Assembly (NCBI RefSeq): GCF_041080625.1
Contig: NZ_CP163518.1
Coordinates: forward strand, 5,270,001 to 5,334,000
Reading direction: 5' to 3'
Source: Streptomyces sp. CG1
Lineage (GTDB): Bacteria; Actinomycetota; Actinomycetes; Streptomycetales; Streptomycetaceae
DNA length: 64,000 nucleotides
Shown here: positions 1 to 8,646 of the stretch, in pieces
Numbering within the stretch: position 1 is the first letter of the stretch
Layout: each line of letters starts with the position of its first letter
Notes under the pieces: generated by a model
Told to the model about the DNA's origin: nothing
The model's database searches: none
The model's input: only the letters and a program-made list of their open reading frames with translations
Translations under genes and position numbers: made by a program

Positions 1-91
1 GCGCCGGGACGTTCCCGGCGGATGGGGCACAACCACTCTGCCCGGCCGCCGAGTTGAGCGCCACCGAATTAGCCGGCGCCGGGCATCCGTG

Positions 92-334
92 CTACCGGCG
101 GCGCCACTTACGTCTGCGCGCCTTGCTGAAGAACCAGCCCGCCGGCGGCTCCTCGGAGCGCCACGGCTGCGGCTCGGGCTCCTCGGCCCGCCAGCGTGCG
201 GCGAGCATCCGGGCTCTCGCGGACGGCTCGGAGGTCTCGGCGGAGCGCACGAAGGCCTCGTCCAGGACCAGCTCGTCCCAGGCGTCTGCGTCCGGCCGTC
301 CCCGCCCGTCGTGCTGCGGTATCTCCTCTGCCAT
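92..334 (-). CDS. Small conserved charged protein, function unknown
   Basis: An 80-residue protein, hydrophilic and rich in Glu, Arg and Trp, ending in a basic tail (KARRRKWRRR). It has no membrane segment and no motif I recognise. I chose the ATG at 334 because an AGGAGG Shine-Dalgarno lies about 7 bases upstream; the frame stays open for 22 more codons without better support. It follows the ABC-2 permease gene on the same strand after about 100 bases, so it may be the last gene of that transcription unit. A role tied to the transporter would be a guess. Confidence 0.7.
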   Translation of the reverse strand: MAEEIPQHDGRGRPDADAWDELVLDEAFVRSAETSEPSARARMLAARWRAEEPEPQPWRSEEPPAGWFFSKARRRKWRRR

Positions 335-433
335 CACCGGCCTCCTAGCCGTACATCCGCTTTGCCCAGTGTGCCCGGACCGAGGTGAAGTCCCCGTCAA
401 TGCCGCCGGGCCCGGACGGGGACCCCGCGGTGC

Positions 434-1153
434 CTACTCCTCGCCCGCCAGCTTCAGCGTCCGCAGCTTCTGCCCGGCGTACCAGGTGGCCAGCGCGGTG
501 ACCGCGACGAGCAGCACGGTGGCCGTCCCCAGACTGACGTCCGAGGTCACCAGGTCCCCGCCGGCGATCTTGTGGGCGACGGCCAGCGACCACTGCTGGA
601 CACTGAGCGTGCGCGCGCCGGGTACCAGCGAGCCGAACAGCGCCTCCCAGACCAGCGCGTAGACGAGCCCGAAGACCACCGCGTGCCGGGAGACCGTGCC
701 GAGCAGCAGGAACAGCGCCGAGTAGGCGATGGAGGAGACCAGCGCGGCAACGGTGTAGGCCACGGCGATCTGCTGGCCGTTGCCGTTGAGGATCAGGCCC
801 GCGATCAGGGTCGGCACCGCCGAGAAGACCATGGTCACGGCGATGGCGACGATCAGCTTGGTGAAGATGATCGCGGGCCGCTTCAGCGGCTTGGACAACA
901 GATAGACGACGGAGCCGTCGTCTATCTCCGGGCCGATCGCGCCGGTGCCCGCGATGACGCCGATGATCGGCACCATCGTGGCGATCGCGAAGCCGCCGAG
1001 CACGTCGGAGGCCGTCTGGTCGTCGGCTCCGGTCAGGGCCCGCACGGCCACGGAGAGCACGATCAGCAGCAGCGGTAGCGCGCCGAGGATGAGGGCCCGG
1101 CGACGGCCGAGCAGGGCTCGGTAGGTGAGCCGGGCGACGGTGGGGTCGTACAT
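434..1153 (-). CDS. ABC-2 type transporter permease
   Basis: A 239-residue integral membrane protein with about six hydrophobic segments, starting with a short cytoplasmic end and a first helix near residues 18-40. It lies 10 bases after the ATPase gene at 1164-2075, which in turn overlaps another permease, so the ATPase probably serves one or both permeases in an export complex. The ATG at 1153 has a GGAGG ribosome site. The family moves drugs, lipids or polysaccharides outward. The substrate cannot be told from sequence. Confidence 0.85.
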   Translation of the reverse strand: MYDPTVARLTYRALLGRRRALILGALPLLLIVLSVAVRALTGADDQTASDVLGGFAIATMVPIIGVIAGTGAIGPEIDDGSVVYLLSKPLKRPAIIFTKLIVAIAVTMVFSAVPTLIAGLILNGNGQQIAVAYTVAALVSSIAYSALFLLLGTVSRHAVVFGLVYALVWEALFGSLVPGARTLSVQQWSLAVAHKIAGGDLVTSDVSLGTATVLLVAVTALATWYAGQKLRTLKLAGEE

Positions 1154-1163
1154 CTTCGGCCTC

Positions 1164-2075
1164 CTACGCCGCGACCAGATACGAGAAGACGGACTCCAGG
1201 GACTCGTCGGACGGCGAGACCGTGAGGAGCCGGATGCCGTGGTCCCGGGCGACCTTCGGCAGCAGGGCGGTGAAACGGCCGAAGTCGACGGCCTGGATGC
1301 GCAGCGCGCCCTCGCTCATGTCGACCTCGATGCCGGCCGTCGAGGGGTCGGCGATCAGCGCGGCCGCAAGCGCGCGGTCGTCGCTGGAGCGGACCAGATA
1401 GCGGTGCGGGCGGTCGGTCATCAGCCGGCGGATCTTGCGGAAGTCGCCGCTGGCCGCGTGTCGTCCGGCGACGACGACCTCGATGTGCCGGGCGAGCTGC
1501 TCGACCTCTTCGAGGATGTGCGAGGAGAACAGCACGGTGCGGCCCTCGTCGCCCATCTTCCGCAGCAGATCCATCAGTTGCATGCGCTGGCGCGGGTCCA
1601 TGCCGTTGAACGGCTCGTCCAGCAGGAGCAGAGAGGGCTCGTGGACCAGCGCGCTCGCCATCTTCACGCGCTGGCGCATGCCCTTGGAGTACGTGGCGAT
1701 CCTGCGGTCCTGCGCGTACTCCATCTCGACCGTGGCCAGCGCCTTCTGCGCCGCCTTGGCGCCGAGGCCGTGCAGTTCGGCGTTGGCTACGACGAACTCG
1801 CGGCCGGTGAGGAAGTCGTACATCGCCTCGCGCTCGGGGACGATGCCGATGTGCCGGTAGATCTGCTCGTTGCGCCACACCGGCTGTCCGTCGAGGGTGA
1901 CGGTGCCGGTGGAGGGGGCGAGGAAGCCGCCCATCATGTTGATCAGGGTGGACTTTCCGGCGCCGTTGGGGCCGAGCAGGCCGGTGACGCCGGGGCCGAT
2001 GGTCATCGTGATGTCGTTGACGGCGACCACGTTGCCGAACCAGCGGGAGACATGGTCGATGCTGAGCGTGGTCAC
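1164..2075 (-). CDS. ABC transporter ATP-binding protein
   Basis: A 303-residue ATPase of the ABC-2 (DrrA/CcmA-like) type. Visible motifs are Walker A GPNGAGKST near residues 35-43, signature region YSKGMRQRVK, Walker B LLLLDEPFNGMDP, and a switch His in SSHILEE. The GTG start at 2075 shares a GTGA overlap with the stop of the upstream permease gene, which suggests translational coupling and fixes this start; the open frame upstream is only the permease's shadow. It is flanked by a permease on each side and should energise export by one or both. Confidence 0.9.
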   Translation of the reverse strand: MTTLSIDHVSRWFGNVVAVNDITMTIGPGVTGLLGPNGAGKSTLINMMGGFLAPSTGTVTLDGQPVWRNEQIYRHIGIVPEREAMYDFLTGREFVVANAELHGLGAKAAQKALATVEMEYAQDRRIATYSKGMRQRVKMASALVHEPSLLLLDEPFNGMDPRQRMQLMDLLRKMGDEGRTVLFSSHILEEVEQLARHIEVVVAGRHAASGDFRKIRRLMTDRPHRYLVRSSDDRALAAALIADPSTAGIEVDMSEGALRIQAVDFGRFTALLPKVARDHGIRLLTVSPSDESLESVFSYLVAA

Positions 2076-2980
2076 AGTCCCACCTTCTTGTAGCGGCGCA
2101 TCAGCAGGCCGTAGCTGCCGGCGATCAGGGCGAGCACGGCCAGGACGTAGAGCACGCCCTGTCCGGCCGACGGGTTGATCGCCCCGGGGTTGCGGGCGGT
2201 CGCGCCCAGGAAGGCCGACTGGACGCCGTCGATGAGCGTGACGGGCGAGAACAGGCCGATCCACGGGATGGCGGAGGTGTGGTTCTGCACGTTGGCGATG
2301 GCCTGGAGCGTGCTGACCGCGCCGTAGGAGATGATCAGCACGGCGATCACGGCGGCGATACCGAAGCCGCGGCGCGGGGTGACGGCGGCGATGACCAGGC
2401 CGATACCGGCGAAGAGCAGGGAAAGCAGCGCCACGGAGACCAGTCCCTCGGCGAATTCCTTCGTCTGGTGGGCGAATCCCAGCTTGGACAGCAGCGCGCC
2501 CACGTACATCACGAGCAGGGGAGCGGCGGTCAGAACGAAGATCGCCGAGGCGAGTGACGCGAACTTGGCGCGGACGTAGTCGGCGGTCTCGATGGGCCGC
2601 GAGAAGTACAGCGGTACGGTCTTGAAGCGCAGGTCGCGGGAGACGGCCTGGGGTGCCTGCGCGGCGACGTAGAGGCTGATCACGGCCTGCATCATGATCG
2701 CGTAGCGGGTGTAGGCCACCGGCAGTTCGTGCGCCTTGGTGGCGACCGCGACGGCCACCATGATGGCCGCGGGCACGCACATCACCGTGAACAGCAGCAT
2801 GGGCAGCACCTTGGACTTGGCCGAGCGGCCGAGGCCGTAGGCGCCGCGCAGGGACTGCGAGTACAGCGAGCGGCGGGCGTAGGCACGGCCGAGGCGGGGG
2901 CCGTCGTAGCCGCGGTAGCCGATGTCGTGGATGCGGGTCTGGTCGCCCGCAGGGGTGGTCAGGGGCTGCTCAACCGCCAT
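2072..2980 (-). CDS. ABC-2 type transporter permease
   Basis: A 302-residue membrane protein with an N-terminal cytoplasmic stretch of about 55 residues containing RIHDIGYRGYDGPRLGR, an arrangement seen in actinobacterial ABC-2 permeases, then about six membrane segments. The ATG at 2980 overlaps the end of the upstream ATPase gene by 11 bases and has GGAGG upstream. Its 3' end overlaps the next ATPase gene (GTGA). The four genes from 3971 down to 434 therefore form one tightly packed unit in the order ATPase, permease, ATPase, permease. Confidence 0.88.
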   Translation of the reverse strand: MAVEQPLTTPAGDQTRIHDIGYRGYDGPRLGRAYARRSLYSQSLRGAYGLGRSAKSKVLPMLLFTVMCVPAAIMVAVAVATKAHELPVAYTRYAIMMQAVISLYVAAQAPQAVSRDLRFKTVPLYFSRPIETADYVRAKFASLASAIFVLTAAPLLVMYVGALLSKLGFAHQTKEFAEGLVSVALLSLLFAGIGLVIAAVTPRRGFGIAAVIAVLIISYGAVSTLQAIANVQNHTSAIPWIGLFSPVTLIDGVQSAFLGATARNPGAINPSAGQGVLYVLAVLALIAGSYGLLMRRYKKVGL

Positions 2981-3971
2981 GGCCGACGGCCTCCTTCCGC
3001 TGCTCGTCGCTGCCGTGCTCGTCGCTGTCGTGCTCGTCCCTGCTGGTGAACACCTCGGAGATGTGGTGTCGGCGCTGCTCCATGCGGACCAGGCCGAGGC
3101 CGAGGTCGGCGACCACGTCCCGGACCAGGTCGTACGTCTCCTCGCCCTGGGCGGTGAGCAACAGGATGTGCCCGGCGCCGGGCAGGCCCGCGCCCTCGGC
3201 GTGCGTCTCCACCCCGCGCGCGTGGAGCTCGTCGCGGACCGCGCGGGTGCCGTCGGGGTGGGTGTCGCTGTCGGTGACCTCGATCGCGAGGGTGGTCGTG
3301 GTCTGCGTGAAGTCGGTGGTGGAGCTGGAGCGCAGGAGCTTGCCGCCGTCGATGATGACGACGTGGTCGCAGGTGCGCTCCAACTCGCCCAGCAGATGGG
3401 AGGTGACCAGGACCGAGATGCCGAACTCGGTGTGGATGCGGCGGATCAGGCCGAGCATCTCGTCCCGGCCGACCGGGTCGAGGCCGTTGGTCGGCTCGTC
3501 CAGGAACACCAGCTGCGGGTCGTGCACCAGCGCCTGGGCGAGTTTGACGCGCTGCTTCATGCCGGTCGAGTAGCCGCCGATGGGGCGGTAGCGCTCCTCG
3601 TACAGCCCGACGTGGCGCAGGGTGTCCGCGGTGCGCTCGCGCGCGGCGGTGGGCGGGAGGCCGGACATGCGCGCCATGTGGACGACGAACTCGGTGGCCG
3701 AGACGTCCGGGGGCAGGCAGTCGTGCTCCGGCATGTAGCCGACGCGCTCGCGGATGGCGCCGCCCTTGGTGGCGACGTCGAGGCCGAGCACCTCGGCGCT
3801 GCCCTCTGTGGCGGGGGAGAGACCCAGCAGGATCTTGATCAGGGTGGACTTGCCGGCGCCGTTGGCTCCGACGAGTCCGGTCACACCGGCTCCGATGTCC
3901 ACGGACAGCCGGTCGAGAGCGGTCACCCGGGGGAACCGCTTGCTCAGGCTTTCGGTCGCGATCACAGTCAC
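2970..3971 (-). CDS. ABC transporter ATP-binding protein
   Basis: A 333-residue ABC ATPase with Walker A GANGAGKST near residues 35-43, signature region YSTGMKQRVK, Walker B LVFLDEPTNGLDP and SHLLGE switch. A C-terminal extension of about 100 residues, ending in a stretch rich in Asp, Glu and His, follows the core. This is the first gene of the four-gene ABC-2 cluster. The start is uncertain: GTG at 3971 or the GTG two codons later both fit, and neither has a strong Shine-Dalgarno; the frame runs 20 codons further upstream. Confidence 0.87.
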   Translation of the reverse strand: MTVIATESLSKRFPRVTALDRLSVDIGAGVTGLVGANGAGKSTLIKILLGLSPATEGSAEVLGLDVATKGGAIRERVGYMPEHDCLPPDVSATEFVVHMARMSGLPPTAARERTADTLRHVGLYEERYRPIGGYSTGMKQRVKLAQALVHDPQLVFLDEPTNGLDPVGRDEMLGLIRRIHTEFGISVLVTSHLLGELERTCDHVVIIDGGKLLRSSSTTDFTQTTTTLAIEVTDSDTHPDGTRAVRDELHARGVETHAEGAGLPGAGHILLLTAQGEETYDLVRDVVADLGLGLVRMEQRRHHISEVFTSRDEHDSDEHGSDEQRKEAVGHGG

Positions 3972-4210
3972 GCCTACGACGGTAGTGATCCCGGCCACGC
4001 CGGTCGTCAGACCACAGAGCCGTCTTCGCATCAGACCCAGGTATTACGGGACCCTAAGGGTCGCCCTGCCCAGGAGTTACCGCGGGTTTTCCACAGCCTG
4101 CCGCCTCCCTATTGACGCCACCTCTAACAACTGTCACATTCACCAGTGTCAAGTTACGGACGCGTACCGCAGTCGACGGACGAGTCGGCGGCACGACGGG
4201 ACGGGGCGGC

Positions 4211-5053
4211 ATGACGACGGCAGTGAGCAGCGAACTCCCCGTGGAGCTAAGGGGGTTCAGGCGGGTGCAGCGCCTCGCCTATGAATGCGCGGAAGCGGTC
4301 GCGGCGCGGCTGGAGCCGGGCGTGACCGAGCGCGAGGCGGCCCGGATGCAGCGGGAGTATCTGCGCGAGCGCGGGGTGCGGGACTGGTTCCACCTGCCCT
4401 TCGCGTGGTTCGGCGACCGCACCGCGTTCGTGAACTTCCGCATCCCCCTGCAGTTCTTCGCCACCGACCGGGCGCTTGAGCCCGGCATGCCCTTCATCCT
4501 GGACATGGCGCCGGTGTACGAGGGGTACACGGCGGACATCGGCTACTCGGGCTCGCTCGGGGTGAACCCGGTGCAGGACCGGCTGATGGCCGACCTGGAG
4601 GCGCATCGCGAGCTGATCCTGCGCGAGGTGCGCGAACGGCGCCCGCTGCGCGAGATCTACGAGGACGTGGACCGGCTCATGGTCCGCCAGGGCCATGCCA
4701 ACCGGCATCGCGCGTACCCGTTCGGCGTGATCGCCCACAAGGTGGACCGGGTGAAGCAGCGCCGCTTCTCGCCCCACCTGTTCGGGTTCGGTACGCAGTC
4801 CCTGAAGGGCCTGGCCGCCGACGCGTTGCACGGCCACCGCGAGGGCTGGTCGCCGCTGTGGTCGCCGTACCGCTTCTCGGACCACCCGCCGCAGCCGGGT
4901 CTGTGGGCGGTCGAACCGCACCTCGGTTTCCGGGGTACGGGCGCGAAGTTCGAGGAGATCCTCGTGGTCACCGACTCGAAGGACCCCGAACAGAGCGCGT
5001 TCTGGCTGGACGACGATCTGCCGCATGTGCGGCGCTGGGCGGAGGAGAAGTGA
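4211..5053 (+). CDS. M24-family metallopeptidase-like protein
   Basis: A 280-residue protein with the creatinase/aminopeptidase P (pita-bread) fold. Probable metal ligands are Asp98 in FILDMAP, Asp109 in YTADIG, His176 in AHKVDR, Glu235 in WAVEPHL and a Glu in FEEILVV. The family includes Met and Pro aminopeptidases and enzymatically unusual relatives; this one is short and lacks the extra N-terminal domain of aminopeptidase P. I chose ATG 4211, upstream of which lies a purine-rich GGGACGGGGCGG stretch. The stop overlaps the GTG of the next gene (GTGA), so the hydrolase-SDR fusion is probably co-translated. The natural substrate is unknown. Confidence 0.8.
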   Translation: MTTAVSSELPVELRGFRRVQRLAYECAEAVAARLEPGVTEREAARMQREYLRERGVRDWFHLPFAWFGDRTAFVNFRIPLQFFATDRALEPGMPFILDMAPVYEGYTADIGYSGSLGVNPVQDRLMADLEAHRELILREVRERRPLREIYEDVDRLMVRQGHANRHRAYPFGVIAHKVDRVKQRRFSPHLFGFGTQSLKGLAADALHGHREGWSPLWSPYRFSDHPPQPGLWAVEPHLGFRGTGAKFEEILVVTDSKDPEQSAFWLDDDLPHVRRWAEEK

Positions 5054-6816
5054 CGGCGGACGTGACGCTGAAGGGTGCGCGGGAGCGCCGGGTGGTGACC
5101 GGCGGGGTCGATCTGTGCGTGGCCGAGCTGGGCGATCCGGAAGCGCCGACGGTGATGCTGGTGCACGGCTACCCGGACAGCAAGGAGGTCTGGTCGGAGG
5201 TCGCTGTCCGCCTCGCCGACCGCTTCCACGTCGTCCTGTACGACGTCCGGGGCCACGGCCGCTCCACGGCGCCCCAGCCGCTGCGCGGTGGCTTCACCCT
5301 CGCCAAGCTCACGGACGACTTCCTGGCCGTGGCGGACGCGGTGAGCCCGGACCGCCCGGTGCACCTGGTAGGCCACGACTGGGGTTCGGTGCAGTCGTGG
5401 GAGTTTGTCACGGTGGGCAGCACGGAGGGCCGTATTGCCTCCTTCACCTCCATCTCCGGGCCGTCCCTGGACCACTTCGGGCACTGGATCAACGCGCGCG
5501 TGAAGCGTCCGACGCCCCGCCGGGTGGGCCAGCTCCTCGGCCAGGGCGCCAAGTCCTGGTACGTGTATCTGCTGCACACACCGGCCCTGCCGGAGCTGGC
5601 CTGGCGCGGCCCGCTCGGCAAGCGCTGGCCGAGGATCCTGCAGCGGGTCGAGAAGGTCCCTGCCGGGGACTACCCGACCTCCTCCCTTCCCTCGGACGCG
5701 GCACACGGCGCCTGGCTGTACCGGGACAACGTCCGCGCCCGGCTGACCAGGCCGCGCCCCGACGCGTACGCGCACGCGCCCGTGCAGCTCATCACACCCC
5801 AGGGGGACGCGTTTCTCTCCGAGCGTCTCTACGACGACCTGGAGCAGTGGGTGCCCCAGCTGACCCGCCGCACGCTCCCGGCCAAGCACTGGGTCCCGCG
5901 CACCCGCCCCGATCAACTCACGTCCTGGATCGAGGAATTCGTCATGTCCGTGGACGGTGGCCGCCTCGAACCGAAGGCCACCGGCCGCCACGCCGACCGG
6001 TTCGGCGGGCAGTTGGTGCTGGTCACCGGGGCGGGCAGCGGCATCGGCCGGGCCACGGCGTTCGCGTTCGCGGAGGCGGGCGCGCGCGTGGTGGCCGTCG
6101 ACCGCGACACCGAGGCCGCCGCCCGCACCGCCGAGCTGTCCCGGCTGATCGGCGCGCCCGAAGCCTGGGCGGAGACGGCCGACGTCTCCGACGAGCAGGC
6201 GATGGAGAAGCTGGCCGAGAAGGTGCACCGCGAGTACGGCGTGCTGGACGTGCTGGTCAACAACGCGGGCATCGGTCTGTCGGGCTCCTTCTTCGCCACG
6301 ACGACCGAAGACTGGCGCAAGGTCCTGGACGTCAACCTCTGGGGCGTGATCCACGGTTGCCGGCTCTTCGGCGCGCGGATGGCCGAGCGCGGCCAGGGCG
6401 GCCACATCGTCAACATCGCCTCGGCGGCGGCCTTCCAGCCCTCCCGGGCCCTGCCCGCCTACAGCACGTCCAAGGCCGCTGTCCTGATGCTCTCCGAGTG
6501 TCTGCGCGCCGAACTCGCCGGTCAGGTCATCGGAGTGAGCGCGATATGCCCTGGGATCGTCAACACGAACATCACGGCCACCGCCCGCTTCGCCGGCGTG
6601 GACGAGGCCGAGGAGCGCCGCCGCCAGAAGAACTCCGCCCGCCTGTACGGCCTGCGCAACTACCCCCCGGAGAAGGTCGCCGAGGCGATCCTGGACGCGG
6701 TGACCCACAACCGAGCGGTCGTCCCGGTGACCCCGGAGGCCAAGGGCGCCCATGCGTTGTCCCGGTTCATGCCGGGGGCACTGCGGCGACTTGCGCGGGT
6801 GGAACCGAAGTTGTGA
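5050..6816 (+). CDS. Fusion of alpha/beta-hydrolase and short-chain dehydrogenase
   Basis: A 588-residue two-domain enzyme. Residues about 15-300 are an alpha/beta-hydrolase with the oxyanion motif HGYPDS, a nucleophile elbow VGHDWGS in which the nucleophile is Asp110 (as in epoxide hydrolases and haloalkane dehalogenases, not Ser), and a candidate catalytic His280 in KHWVPR. Residues about 315-588 are a classical SDR with TGAGSGIG cofactor motif (326-333), NNAG (404-407), Ser458 and YSTSK (Tyr471, Lys475). The GTG at 5050 overlaps the previous stop (GTGA) with GGAGGAG just upstream. A two-step conversion, such as epoxide opening then diol oxidation, is inference. A MerR regulator follows on the same strand. 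Confidence 0.87.
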   Translation: MTADVTLKGARERRVVTGGVDLCVAELGDPEAPTVMLVHGYPDSKEVWSEVAVRLADRFHVVLYDVRGHGRSTAPQPLRGGFTLAKLTDDFLAVADAVSPDRPVHLVGHDWGSVQSWEFVTVGSTEGRIASFTSISGPSLDHFGHWINARVKRPTPRRVGQLLGQGAKSWYVYLLHTPALPELAWRGPLGKRWPRILQRVEKVPAGDYPTSSLPSDAAHGAWLYRDNVRARLTRPRPDAYAHAPVQLITPQGDAFLSERLYDDLEQWVPQLTRRTLPAKHWVPRTRPDQLTSWIEEFVMSVDGGRLEPKATGRHADRFGGQLVLVTGAGSGIGRATAFAFAEAGARVVAVDRDTEAAARTAELSRLIGAPEAWAETADVSDEQAMEKLAEKVHREYGVLDVLVNNAGIGLSGSFFATTTEDWRKVLDVNLWGVIHGCRLFGARMAERGQGGHIVNIASAAAFQPSRALPAYSTSKAAVLMLSECLRAELAGQVIGVSAICPGIVNTNITATARFAGVDEAEERRRQKNSARLYGLRNYPPEKVAEAILDAVTHNRAVVPVTPEAKGAHALSRFMPGALRRLARVEPKL

Positions 6817-6956
6817 GCCGCGCCGTCGGGCTCGCGGCCGAGCGCAGGCCGCGGGCCCGTCGTAGCCGGTCACGCAGTTCCCCGCGCCCCCAGGGGGTTG
6901 CAGTCGCCGCACCCGCATTCGCCCCGTAGCTGCGCCCACCAGCCAAGGAGCCGCAC

Positions 6957-7904
6957 ATGTCCGGCCCTCCGGCCGAGAACACGTACCGCATAGAAGACCT
7001 GGCCCACCACACCCGCACCACCGTAAGAACCATCCGCGCCTACCAGGACCGCGGCCTCCTCCCCCGCCCCGAACGCCGAGGCCGCGCGAACCTCTACTCC
7101 GAGACCCACATCACCCGCCTCCACCAGATCGCCCACCTCCTCGACCGCGGCTACACCCTGGCCTCGATCAAGGAGTTGCTGGACGCCTGGGACACCGGCC
7201 GTGGCCTGGGCGGTGTCCTCGGTCTGGTCACCGAGGTGGACGGTCCGTGGACGGACGAACGCCCCGACCGCATCACCCGCGCCGAACTGAACACCCGCTT
7301 CGGCGGCACCCCCGACGACGACGCCGTAAGCGAAGCAGTCGAACTCGGCGTGCTGGAACGGATCGACGACGACCCCGACACGTTTCTCGTACCGAGCCCC
7401 CAAGAGCTCTCCGTGGCCGTCGAGTTGCATGCGGCCGGGGTCCCGCTGTCCGCGATCTCTGGCCATCTGCGGGAGTTGAGGGGCCAGGTCGAGCACATCG
7501 CCGCGCGTTTCCTGGAGTTCACCACCGAGTACGTCTTCGCACGCTATCTGGACGACCCCGAGAACCGTACGGACGCACACGCGGCGGAAGCCGCCTCACT
7601 GGTGCGCCGGCTGCGCCCGCTGGCCCGGCAGACGATGGACGCCGAACTGGCGCGGGCGATGCGCTCGTTGGCGACCAGGCATCTGCGCACCCACCTCGGT
7701 GCCGAGCAGCCGGCCGAGGAGCGGTCCGGCGACCGTTCCGTCACCCTTCCCTCCGGCACGATCGCCGCCGTGGAAAGCCTCGTTGGCCGGGAACACGTCT
7801 CCGAGTTCATCGCACTGGCTGCCGAACGCGAGCTGCGGGCACGCGCCTTGGACCGCCTCATCCCAGACGCCGTACAACGTGAGGAAGTTCGTGAATCATC
7901 GTAA
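6957..7904 (+). CDS. MerR-family transcriptional regulator
   Basis: A 315-residue regulator with an N-terminal MerR winged helix-turn-helix (about residues 9-80: YRIEDLAHHTRTTVRTIRAY then GLL, RRGRANLYS, and HLLDRGYTLASIKELL). The C-terminal 230 residues have no metal-binding Cys cluster, which argues against a metal or redox sensor and for a small-molecule or unknown signal. The ATG at 6957 has AAGGAG at good spacing. It lies 140 bases after the hydrolase-SDR gene, so it may control that enzyme, but I see no MerR-type operator that shows this. Confidence 0.85.
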   Translation: MSGPPAENTYRIEDLAHHTRTTVRTIRAYQDRGLLPRPERRGRANLYSETHITRLHQIAHLLDRGYTLASIKELLDAWDTGRGLGGVLGLVTEVDGPWTDERPDRITRAELNTRFGGTPDDDAVSEAVELGVLERIDDDPDTFLVPSPQELSVAVELHAAGVPLSAISGHLRELRGQVEHIAARFLEFTTEYVFARYLDDPENRTDAHAAEAASLVRRLRPLARQTMDAELARAMRSLATRHLRTHLGAEQPAEERSGDRSVTLPSGTIAAVESLVGREHVSEFIALAAERELRARALDRLIPDAVQREEVRESS

Positions 7905-7916
7905 TAGGTACGTCAC

Positions 7917-7970
7917 TTGTCCACAGATTCGTCAATTCCCCTGTGGATAACCTCACTTGGTTGTGGATCA
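7917..7970. promoter_or_regulatory. Cluster of three DnaA-box-like 9-mers
   Basis: Between the MerR gene and the KptA gene lie TTGTCCACA (7917-7925, + strand, the streptomycete DnaA-box consensus), TGTGGATAA (7942-7950, complement of TTATCCACA) and TGTGGATCA (7962-7970, complement of TGATCCACA). Three such 9-mers within 54 bases of a GC-rich genome are unlikely by chance. I recall a report of a non-oriC DnaA-box cluster near this chromosomal position in S. coelicolor that affects initiation; I cannot check that this is the same one. Confidence 0.65.
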
Positions 7971-8024
7971 AACCTACGAACAAAAAAACCTGCGTGATCC
8001 GCGCCTCTCCCGCACGCTGGACAC

Positions 8025-8612
8025 ATGGACGGAAGACACGACGAACGACACAACGCGCGACACATCGACGAAAGACGCACCGTGAAGGTGTCGAAGTACC
8101 TCTCCAAACACCTACGTCACCAACCCGAGCACATCGGACTCACCCTGGACCCGGCCGGCTGGGTGGAGATCGACACGCTGATCGCCGCGGCCGCCGCCCA
8201 CGGCTTCCGGTTCACGCGCGAGGAACTGGACCACGTGGTCGCCACCAACGACAAGCAGCGCTTCGCAGTTGAGGGCAGCCGGATCCGCGCCAGCCAGGGC
8301 CACAGCATCGAGATCGACCTCGGCCTGCCTCCGGCGACCCCGCCGCAGTACCTCTACCACGGCACCGTCGCCCGGAACCTGGACGCGATCCGCGCGGACG
8401 GCCTCCGGCCCATGAACCGGCACGCCGTGCACCTCTCCGCCGACCGCGAGACCGCCACCCGGGTCGGCGCCCGTCGCGGCCGCCCCGTGGTGCTCACCGT
8501 CGACGCCGGAGCCATGCACCGCGACGGCCACGTCTTCCACGTCAGCGCCAACGGAGTCTGGCTGACCCAGGCCGTACCACCGCGCTACCTGCGGTTTCCC
8601 GGCCCCCGCTGA
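8025..8612 (+). CDS. kptA: RNA 2'-phosphotransferase (Tpt1/KptA family)
   Basis: A 195-residue protein that matches the Tpt1/KptA family along its length. It has the N-terminal winged-helix part with VSKYLSKHLRHQPE and WVEIDTLI, then the ART-like catalytic part with YLYHGT, RPMNRHAVHLSAD and GVWLTQAVPPRYL. In eukaryotes Tpt1 moves the 2'-phosphate left by tRNA splicing to NAD+. Most bacteria have no such splicing, so the natural substrate here is unknown. The start at 8025 gives an N-terminal tail of about 20 residues before the conserved VKVSKYL; a later start is possible. DnaA boxes precede it and an unknown gene follows. Confidence 0.85.
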   Translation: MDGRHDERHNARHIDERRTVKVSKYLSKHLRHQPEHIGLTLDPAGWVEIDTLIAAAAAHGFRFTREELDHVVATNDKQRFAVEGSRIRASQGHSIEIDLGLPPATPPQYLYHGTVARNLDAIRADGLRPMNRHAVHLSADRETATRVGARRGRPVVLTVDAGAMHRDGHVFHVSANGVWLTQAVPPRYLRFPGPR

Positions 8613-8646
8613 CATCGCGCGGCGCACCGCGGTCATGATCGGTGCC

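Noticed and set aside
4657..6939. A 760-codon frame on the - strand opposite the hydrolase-SDR fusion
   Set aside because: No domain or plausible start. The + strand gene has all catalytic residues of both domains.
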